From the NCBI GenBank assembly GCA_001969505.1, contig LSSK01000313.1, positions 1 to 50,512 on the forward strand: a stretch of 50,512 nt of DNA, written 5' to 3'. Both the position numbers and the translations under genes were made by a program. Positions within the stretch are counted from its first letter, which is position 1. Each line of letters starts with the position of its first letter. Shown here one piece after another: positions 43,697 through 50,512 of the stretch. The notes beneath the pieces were generated by a model. That model was not told where the DNA came from. It was given only the letters and a program-made list of their open reading frames with translations, and made no database searches. This DNA comes from Zancudomyces culisetae. Taxonomy: Eukaryota > Kickxellomycota > Harpellomycetes > Harpellales > Legeriomycetaceae.

Positions 43697-44120
43697 TATT
43701 AGTTTTTTATTATTAAAATAAACTGTCTACTTTGAAGCAAGTGTTCAAGATTATAATATTTTGTTATTTTTTTTTGGTTACCCTGTATTTGCTCTAGTTA
43801 TAGTACATCTCAAACAAAAATGCCGATAAAGCTGATAAAACTTTTTCTCTCCCATCCACTGGACTGATTGAGACTGCATAAAGGCGAAAAATCCCTCCAT
43901 CAGTTGATTGGTACTGGATGTATGTACATCTGAAAACCTGGAAATTACATCAAACTCTAAAAAAAAAATTTTTTTTGTGCAATTGATTATAACGATTCGC
44001 TAAAAGCAACTGTGTGTAATGAAGACAGCTGTGATAATTGGCTGTACAAATAGGCAATAGCACAAAATCCCAAGCCAAGGTCATCATATTTGTTGGTATA
44101 CCAAGTAGAATATCTTGACA
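43697..44120. other. Intergenic, promoter side of the 43580-43696 ORF
   Basis: AT-rich with T and A runs near 43760 and 43962; no coding signal seen. Downstream of Arv1 and upstream of the Tom5-like ORF, both on the minus strand. Confidence 0.4.
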
Positions 44121-46299
44121 TCACCATACTTGACGGTTTCTTTCACAATGTATCTCTCCACCTGCTTGTGAATATAGAGGGAGAGGAGTTGCGTGGAGCC
44201 AGATGCCAGGATAAATTTTATTTATTATTTTAGAATTCAATGCCCTATAAAAAGCAAAATAATTGATCCATACGGACAGAAAAGACACAACATATGTTAG
44301 CACTCGCAAACTAGAATGGTCATTTATATAGTAGAAATAGCTTAAAGGAGGTGTTGATGAGATAATAAACCGCAAGCTGACGACACGACAACCCAAACAT
44401 TACAATCACAAATGCCCACTTTGTACTCAAACCAAACAGTACTATATGATAAGTCATAAAAAAAAATCGAGTTAGCAATTTTTATTATATGTGCATTTCC
44501 AAACCTTGTAGATTTGAAAAGAAGGGTGGAACGTCTGAATATTGTGTTTTAAAGTATTATTCAGCTTATACGTACCTGCTAGGGCTGAAGCGTGGGAGGT
44601 GTAAGTCAAAAAATCCAAAAGCAACGAGTAGTTTGGATCTTTGAAATCCCATATCACCAACAAAATCATCAGAATTTTCCCAAAGCTAGAAACTATTATA
44701 GCTGTAGCAATATTCGTCCACCTAACAGTAGTAAAAATTTGTGTAAAACTCGTTAATCCTAATGTGCATTTAAAAAACTAATGATATCTTATTTGAGACT
44801 GCAAAAGCAAAATGTATCGGTGCATATAAAAAATACCTTTCTACTTGGCTGAACGACCTTTGGTGAATGATTAAGGCGGCAACAATTCCGAGGATATATA
44901 CCAGAAAATCTGTTTTTACATGATAAAGTAAATACTTAGTATAGAAATATTTGTCACACACCCTCTCAGATACCAAGCAAAAACCGCCTTTTTTCTAATA
45001 ATAAAAAAGTAGGGGAAGGAGCTTAGTAAGTGGCATTTGTATCCTGTATACTTACCAATAATACAAAGAAATAGAATAAACAGGTACTGAAGAATAAAGT
45101 GCTGTTGAGAACCAAAGATTAGCTTTTCTTGGTTTCTAGCTTTCCCTCCCTCCTCGAGTCGGAACCATGAAATATATACATTGAAAAGCACCAGAAGTAC
45201 TGCAATTTTAAATACATTTTTCTATGTTTTTTTATAGTCGAAATGTTAGTATTCTCTCAATCCAGAATGTAAAAGGTGGAAGGTTGGACATTGTGAACTC
45301 ATTACCTCCAAGCTTGTTTTCCTAAAATTCTTTTTATTAACAAGCAGATGTCTATAAACCTGCGATTTGAACAGGATGATGTCAATAAAGATGATAATCA
45401 CATCGTGTTCCACATATTTATCAACAAAGCATTGACAGTTTTCCTGTAAGAGCAGTCCCCATATCCATTCATTAAAAAATAAAAATCCTGTGTTAGTGAG
45501 TTTGTTAAAAGTAAAATATAACATGTATCAGATACATAAAACGAAGGAACAGACTATTATATGACTTACACATTGGGTGAGGCGAATATTACCCTTACTG
45601 TACTCGGTATACAAGCTTGAAACGGGTGTTCCGCACTCAATACAAATGTAATTCTTTGAACTACTTTTACTTTTCTCACTTCTAGAATAAGCAGTTATTA
45701 TACTTGTAATTTTGTATATTTGCATATACTCATGTAATGAAAGGATTGGAGAACAAAAAAATATATATGTGACATAGAGAGCATAATATTACCTGGAATG
45801 ACCTGTGTTGGGTACGCTTTCCTTACTCTTCTCGTTTTCATCGTCTTTATCAAGAGTTATAATCTCGAGTGGTGACAATGAATTTTCTAGTAGTTTACAA
45901 TGCAGATTAAACAGATAAAAACGACTTTAGCCATAAAAAACAGGATACTAAAAATAAACAATCGAGCTACGACAAAGGCTTACTTGGAGCAAACGTTAAG
46001 ACGACAGCTGCAAAAGCCCAAAATAGAACCAACGGAAATAAAAACGAATATGTGCTGTCACCCAGTGCATGGCATTCACAGCCCAATCTCAAACACTGTA
46101 CAAGTTCCCAGTTTTTGATATCTATAAAAATGATTTTTGAATAAGCTGAAATCCATACTATGACACCCTCTCTTTTACATTTTTTTTATTAGGGATTTCG
46201 TTAAAAAAAAGTACCTTTTACGCTTGTCAAGCTAACCGTACACACCAAAACATGCAGTGGTGTGAACAATTGAGTAAGCGTATCTCCTATTAAGTCCAT
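44121..46299 (-). CDS. ARV1: Arv1 lipid-homeostasis protein with extra N-terminal membrane region
   Basis: ER/Golgi membrane protein affecting sterol and sphingolipid distribution and GPI synthesis. Nine phase-consistent exons: 46215-46299, 45984-46121, 45793-45886, 45570-45681, 45306-45443, 45056-45221, 44837-44909, 44572-44721 and 44121-44310, giving 381 aa. The Arv1 homology domain is clear: zinc-ribbon-like cysteines at about 119, 122, 143 and 146 (YICIECGTPVSSLYTEYSKG, RLTQCENC), then FVDKYVEHDVIIIFIDIILF, QVYRHLLVN and several transmembrane helices with SSFGKILMILLVIWDF. Arv1 normally starts within a few residues of the first Cys; here 118 residues precede it (MDLIGDTLTQLFTPLHVLVC, a second helix PLVLFWAFAAVVLTFA and an acidic Ser/Lys linker). 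All three junctions of this extension keep frame. The extension could be a separate gene if splicing is mispredicted. Confidence 0.85.
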
Positions 46300-46336
46300 C
46301 TCGCTTCAGTTCTTCTATATTTTATTCGTATGTTGT

Positions 46337-46495
46337 ATGATATTTTGGGACCAGAAGTGGATTTGCTCGAAAATCGTTCTTATCTCCGAAATACGCATTT
46401 CGACTAAAGGTGGTAAAAAATCCTCTAAGCAACTTACATTTGAATGTAAATCTTTCAGAACATCGCCGAAGCCTCAGTATACTTCAGTTCGATAG
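46337..46495 (+). CDS. Candidate small protein (52 aa), divergent from ARV1
   Basis: ATG at 46337 opens 52 codons: MIFWDQKWICSKIVLISEIR, STKGGKKSSKQLTFECKSFR and TSPKPQYTSVR, stop 46493-46495. It starts only 37 bp from the ARV1 start on the other strand. The basic, Ser/Lys-rich C-terminal half is unlike random AT-rich translation. No family recognised and no extra exons found. Confidence 0.35.
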   Translation: MIFWDQKWICSKIVLISEIRISTKGGKKSSKQLTFECKSFRTSPKPQYTSVR

Positions 46496-47121
46496 TAATT
46501 ACCCTGTTGTTTTTGTGCGGTTATACTATTGTTTGCTTTGTTTTTATTTCGAAAGTGTAGAGCAATTTAGATGCTACTCAGCTAGTTATTTATTTTTAGT
46601 AGTCTATTTGAACAATGTCTAGATAAGCCCAATAGAATACTACAATTTTTGTAAAAGCCTACAATATCACAAGCGGAGATATTCGCAGTGTTGTGAGCAT
46701 GCGGCTATCAAACTATTTTTGATCCTGGTAGAGATGGTTAGCTTTAAGCCAATACCCCTGATGTATTACCATAAAAACTATCCCAAAATGTATTATTTTT
46801 CCCTATACTATAAACACTATATGATAAATAACAGCTTCAGAGAAAAAAAAGGTCGTCAAACTCCACCAACGCTTTTCTATTAAAAAAAACAACCCAAGGT
46901 CTGTTTTATATTGTAATGCGAAACTGATACATTAGTCTATGTGCATTTGTATTACTGATCGACTTGTCAAAGACAATAAAAGCAATAACAGTATCAAAAA
47001 TATGTTAATAAAGTATCGAGTTTATGTAATCAAGTTGAAAAGGCTCTATGTGGCAAATTATCAGTATTTCAGTTAAACTGGCTGGGGTAAAACAAATCCA
47101 AGTAAGCTTTTTAGGGGTAAA
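46496..47121. other. Intergenic, nothing recognisable
   Basis: AT-rich spacer downstream of YPT7 on the minus strand. A few short open stretches occur on both strands (for example 46730-46770, minus) but none supports a gene. Confidence 0.4.
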
Positions 47122-48177
47122 TCAACACAAACAGACATTTGGGTTAGCGTCTCTATCTATTGTTATGGACTCTGTATAATCCCTACATTTTGAGTATAAG
47201 TAAAGCAATCAAATATAAGTACGTTTCTCTATCTGAACGAGACATTGAAGTTAAAAAATATGTATTCATGTGAAATTATTTTTATATTACTCTAAGTTGT
47301 CCAGGTACTCTTGTTGTCTAAACGCATTCCCAACTATGATACGAAAGGCATGATCAATATTGACACCTTCTTTGGCACTTGTTTCAAAGTATGGTATATC
47401 TCCTACTGATTTACACCATGAGATTGCCTTTGCAGAAGAAACCTATATGTAAAAGCGTAGTTGTTCAGATATACCTTGGCCAAACCAAGGAAAAGATTTT
47501 CTTTTTTTCTTTTTTTCTTTTTTTAGAAAAAAGCAGTTACTAGGAAAACTTACTCGATCGTTGTGTTGGATGTCAATTTTGTTTCCAAGTACCACAAATG
47601 GAAAATTGTGCGGATTTTTGGGTGAAGCAGTGCTTACGAACTCCTCCCTCCAATATTTTAGCTTTTCAAACGACTGTGCGTTGTTTACATCAAAACATAA
47701 TACACAGCAATCCGCCCCACGATAAAAAGCAGCACCAAGGCTCTGGAATCTTTCTTGTCCTGCTGTATCCCATATCTATGTATACATGTTTTTTTAAATT
47801 TAATCCCAATACGTTCCATATAGGTTAACTAGTGGAATAGTACCTGTAATGTAACTGGTTTTCCTTCTATTACTAATTCTTTAGACATAAAATCCGCGCC
47901 GATCGTGGCCTTATATTGCGTCGAAAATCTTTTATTTACATATTGGTTGATAAGAGCTGTTTTTCCTACACTAAAATACATAGAATATGATTTATATAAC
48001 ATTTATTTTTGTTTTATTGGTTCACATAACTCAATTTAAACTTACCCACTGTCACCCAGGATTATAACCTAAGTATAGCACGATATATTAGAATTACATC
48101 AACAACACGCATTACCTATAAACAAAAAATTAAAATCAGATTTATACCTTGAGTATTGTTCTATTTCTCCTTCGCAT
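47122..48177 (-). CDS. YPT7: Rab7/Ypt7 small GTPase
   Basis: GTPase that directs late endosome, vacuole and autophagosome fusion through HOPS. Six exons: 48148-48177, 48046-48068, 47844-47970, 47554-47775, 47291-47442 and 47122-47152, phase-consistent, 194 aa. G motifs: GDSGVGKTAL (split across exons 2 and 3), switch [28 protein letters not shown] and ETSAK. The Rab7-specific stretches [11 protein letters not shown] and [12 protein letters not shown] are present. The very short last exon supplies ANPNVCLC, restoring the C-terminal C-x-C geranylgeranylation motif; without it the protein would end unprenylated at NLE. The N-terminus is short ([10 protein letters not shown]) and the hypervariable tail is about 10 residues shorter than usual. 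Confidence 0.95.
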
Positions 48178-49868
48178 TTACAGATAGTCTTTGCAAGTTA
48201 GTGAGTTGTACAAAAGTCCAGAAACAAACAATATGAGAGTTGTGGTTTTATCAAAATGTAAACTAGTTAAATATAAAGTGAATTTTTTGCGATTTATGCC
48301 CTGGTAGTGTTATTGCTGGTTTAATACTTAAATAAATAGTATAATCCGCCCAAACATTCCAATTGAAAAATATCCAAAAGAAAAAACTGCAGCGAATAAT
48401 CGTAAATCAATTGACCTTTTTGCCAATTTCAATGAGGAATGGGGAGGGGGGCGGTGGGTGGAAGGGTTTTTTAGTTTGTTGCAGCTGAAATGCTGCTTTT
48501 TTTCTGAGGTGCAATCAGCAGTTATCCTCCCTTTTTGTATATTGGCTGTGTGCACATGGTACAAGTTTTTATTGGTGTTCTGAAAAATAAACAGCCTTGC
48601 GGTAGTTGGTTCAGCTTCTAAACAAAAGCAGTTTAAACATGGCCTGCTCCTCTCCCAGGCTACATATATATATATTCCTGATGTTTTACGGACCGAGTAT
48701 GTGATGTTGGGGGAGAGGAGGGAAACATTATCCACTGAATTTGTTGTCTATAAATTCACAAATATCCTTTGTATTACATTTATCTTTTAGAAAAGATACG
48801 TATAAATAATCGGTTATTAAAGACAATTAGTAACACTTTATCTGGAATTTGTATGGCTACACAGTTGGTCCATCCGTTTACTATGATAAACATCTACATA
48901 ATAAACACACATTTATATGCATATATTATAATGAATGTGTGTGTATTCTGCAGGGGTTTTTTCCGTTAATTTGTTGGAAAAATACAATATATGCACATTA
49001 ATCCGACACGCATTCTAAATATACCGAGGATTAAAACCCGCGGGTATTGAACTAGCCATATATGCTACGTGGAACTAAATTGCGCCCGTGAAAGCGATAC
49101 GTAATACTAACGGTCTCGCCTACCCACACTATTACGTTCTAAATTCTGCTCAAGTGTATTTTTATCGTTTTACGTGCTTCCATATTTTCATGTATTCATA
49201 TATCTACATCTCTGTTTTACACGTTTACGTATGAATGTTTAGCCAAAATTTATCTCTCTATGTGGTACTATTGCCATACATTTGAGCTTTGTGTTTACAA
49301 TTCCCAAACAGTCACCGAATAAAAGCTAAAAATGTGCTCAATTTTGGTATTTTATGGAAATGAGTCAAAAAAAAAAATACATGTACGAAGAATTCTTCCT
49401 CTTATCTACCATCTAAACAGCTAATCAGCGCCAGGTAAAAGGTGTAGCAGTATTCCTTTGCACGCCGTGCACACAGGTGGCGTTTTAGTCTTTATCATTT
49501 TTGGAATACAGTTGGTTTTCTTTTCAAAACAAAATGTAGAGAACAAAAGGATCGCATTCTAGCTAGGCCAAACCATCCAGTCAACCTCTCTTCACAAGTG
49601 TCTCTCTTTATAAACTCTCAAGAATGTTGAAAGCATTTTCCAGGCCTCTCTCTGCTTTGTTTATTTTTAGTAAAAACAGGTATATCTTATTTGTTCTTGG
49701 TATTTGCAGTTGCAAGATAATCACAAAAAAAGAATCTTAAAAACCAGGAACTGCCAGTTCACCTTGTAGTATTATTGGTTAGTATAAGTTGGTAATCCCT
49801 GCCTGCCTATATACTGCATAAGATTACTTTGTATATTTGCTGATTTTCCATGTGAATATTGTACAACA
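48178..49868. other. Gene-poor stretch
   Basis: No supported gene. A 135-codon minus-strand frame at 48328-48735 lacks an ATG (its first listed codon is GTG) and has no recognisable motif. Around 49021-49130 the base composition becomes less AT-rich, with words such as CCCGCGGGTATTGAAC, but I could not fold it into a tRNA. Confidence 0.4.
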
Positions 49869-49869
49869 G

Positions 49870-50155
49870 AGGTATTACCCGCAAAACTATGTGATGCTGC
49901 ATGACTCGAAGATATCCATTATACTAGGTGGGTTACGTGATGTGGGAGATAAAAAGAGAATTATCGGTTTGATTTCGTGGCAATTATATGCAAAACGGCA
50001 GAAATGGAATACAGTGACGCTTAGGCCGCAACCACAGAATACACCAAAGCATAGGGAGTTCTGCATCTAGGTACTTTTATAAATAAAATTAATATTGTGG
50101 TTCTCAGTGGAGAAAATGGAGACAACCATTATGGTAGCTGCCCAGATTGTGGACA
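49870..50155 (+). other. Coding-like segments near the window end, unrecognised
   Basis: After an ACAACAG acceptor at 49869 the plus strand reads RYYPQNYVMLHDSKISIILG, LRDVGDKKRIIGLISWQLYA and on to a TAG at 50068-50070. A further segment at about 50095-50155 reads VVLSGENGDNHYGSCPDCGQ before a GTAGGG. The Cys-Pro-Asp-Cys pair resembles half of a zinc site. Composition suggests real exons of a spliced gene, but I cannot join them or find a start. Confidence 0.3.
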
Positions 50156-50159
50156 GGTA

Positions 50160-50172
50160 GGGGGGGGGGGGG
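50160..50172 (+). repeat. Poly-G run (13 G)
   Basis: Thirteen consecutive G, 314 bp before a poly-C run that ends the window. Rare in this AT-rich sequence. Confidence 0.95.
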
Positions 50173-50485
50173 CTTAGTTACGTTGACAAGTGACTTTTTT
50201 TCATGTATATTGTTTCGGTTTGAAAATACTCAGCTTTATGCGCTGCTTGATACACGACAAAAACAACAGTGTGTTTTGCAGTAATTAAATTGGTCACATC
50301 ACCATGCAACTTCGCATTAATATTAAATGAAGTCTGCACATCAAACAAAAATATGTGGTTGTAGCTCAAAGGCTTGAGTGTTGGTCTAGAGTCTATTAAA
50401 GATTGCCCTATTCATATAAACTTCTCCGCAGAACACTGGATCCACATATTATGGTACTTTCCAGTTTTTCTGGTATTTACTCTCT

Positions 50486-50512
50486 CCCCCCCCCCCCCCC
50501 CCCCCCCCCCCC
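50486..50512 (+). repeat. Poly-C run (27 C) at the window end
   Basis: The window terminates in 27 consecutive C after TCTCT. This may be the real contig end, where assembly stopped in a homopolymer, or simply where the window cuts a longer C tract. It does not resemble a TTAGGG-type telomere. Confidence 0.95.

Noticed and set aside
48328-48735. 135-codon minus-strand frame.
   Set aside because: No ATG start, no domain, and no splice signals that connect it to a gene.
49021-49130. Less AT-rich stretch with tRNA-like words on the minus strand (CTTTCAC, GTTCAATA).
   Set aside because: The anticodon and T stems do not pair; no cloverleaf could be built by hand. A covariance-model scan would settle it.
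50353-50455. Possible tRNA gene: GTGGTTGTAGCTCAAAGG resembles an A box, and ATGTGG pairs with CCACAT downstream.
   Set aside because: No B box (GGTTCRANTCC), no valid anticodon arm, and the acceptor pairing is offset from the A box, so it does not fold as a tRNA.

Overview
The window looks like nuclear DNA of a fungus, most likely an early-diverging, AT-rich lineage. The evidence is a dense set of small-intron genes with GT-AG splicing (introns about 35-190 nt, acceptors often ending ATAG or TTAG) and several genes characteristic of fungi: an SHO1-type osmosensor, a Lys5-type phosphopantetheinyl transferase, a secreted dipeptidyl-peptidase V and a Bst1 GPI inositol deacylase. It also carries a half-size ABCA transporter, a family I would expect in early-diverging fungi rather than in yeasts (inference). 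I do not name a species. Many genes consist of short exons and become visible only when exons are chained by splice-site phase. I did this by hand for every spliced gene below, and summed exon lengths divisible by three were the main internal check.

Layout. 1-1279 (-): 3'-truncated gene for a secreted, low-complexity His/Asn/Lys-rich protein. 2170-5440 (+): AP-3 adaptor beta subunit. 5655-7664 (-): long coiled-coil protein with an N-terminal PGPGxY motif. About 8.2-9.5 kb (+): an unrecognised multi-exon gene. 9902-11199 (-): SHO1-like four-TM/SH3 protein. 11665-14842 (-): ABCA half transporter. 16313-17579 (-): phosphopantetheinyl transferase. 18016-19233 (+): RNA polymerase subunit RPB5. 19612-20343 (-): RPA32/Rfa2. 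21096-22049 (+): ribosomal protein eS1. 23265-26873 (+): Bst1/PGAP1. 27077-29185 (-): DPP V. 29.7-32.2 kb (-) and 32.9-33.2 kb (+): unrecognised spliced coding segments. 33662-37390 (+): Ulp2/SENP-type SUMO protease. 37396-39196 (-): complex I NDUFA9-like subunit. 40481-42190 (-): Rad23. 42.4-43.4 kb (+): unrecognised small spliced gene(s). 43580-43696 (-): tiny Tom5-like ORF. 44121-46299 (-): Arv1 with an unusual N-terminal extension. 47122-48177 (-): Ypt7/Rab7. The last 2.3 kb is gene-poor and ends in a run of 27 C.

The genes are mostly housekeeping and do not form one pathway, but one theme recurs: endomembrane traffic and lipid/GPI biology (AP-3 beta, Ypt7, Arv1, Bst1, ABCA). AP-3 and Ypt7 both act in transport to the vacuole. 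Other processes covered are transcription and replication (RPB5, Rfa2), protein turnover (Rad23, SUMO protease), translation (eS1) and mitochondria (NDUFA9, possible Tom5).

I see no rRNA, convincing tRNA, CRISPR array, transposon or virus-derived gene. The most unusual points are the Arv1 extension, the insertion of roughly 170 residues inside the SUMO-protease catalytic domain, and several unrecognised multi-exon genes in stretches that simple ORF calling leaves empty.
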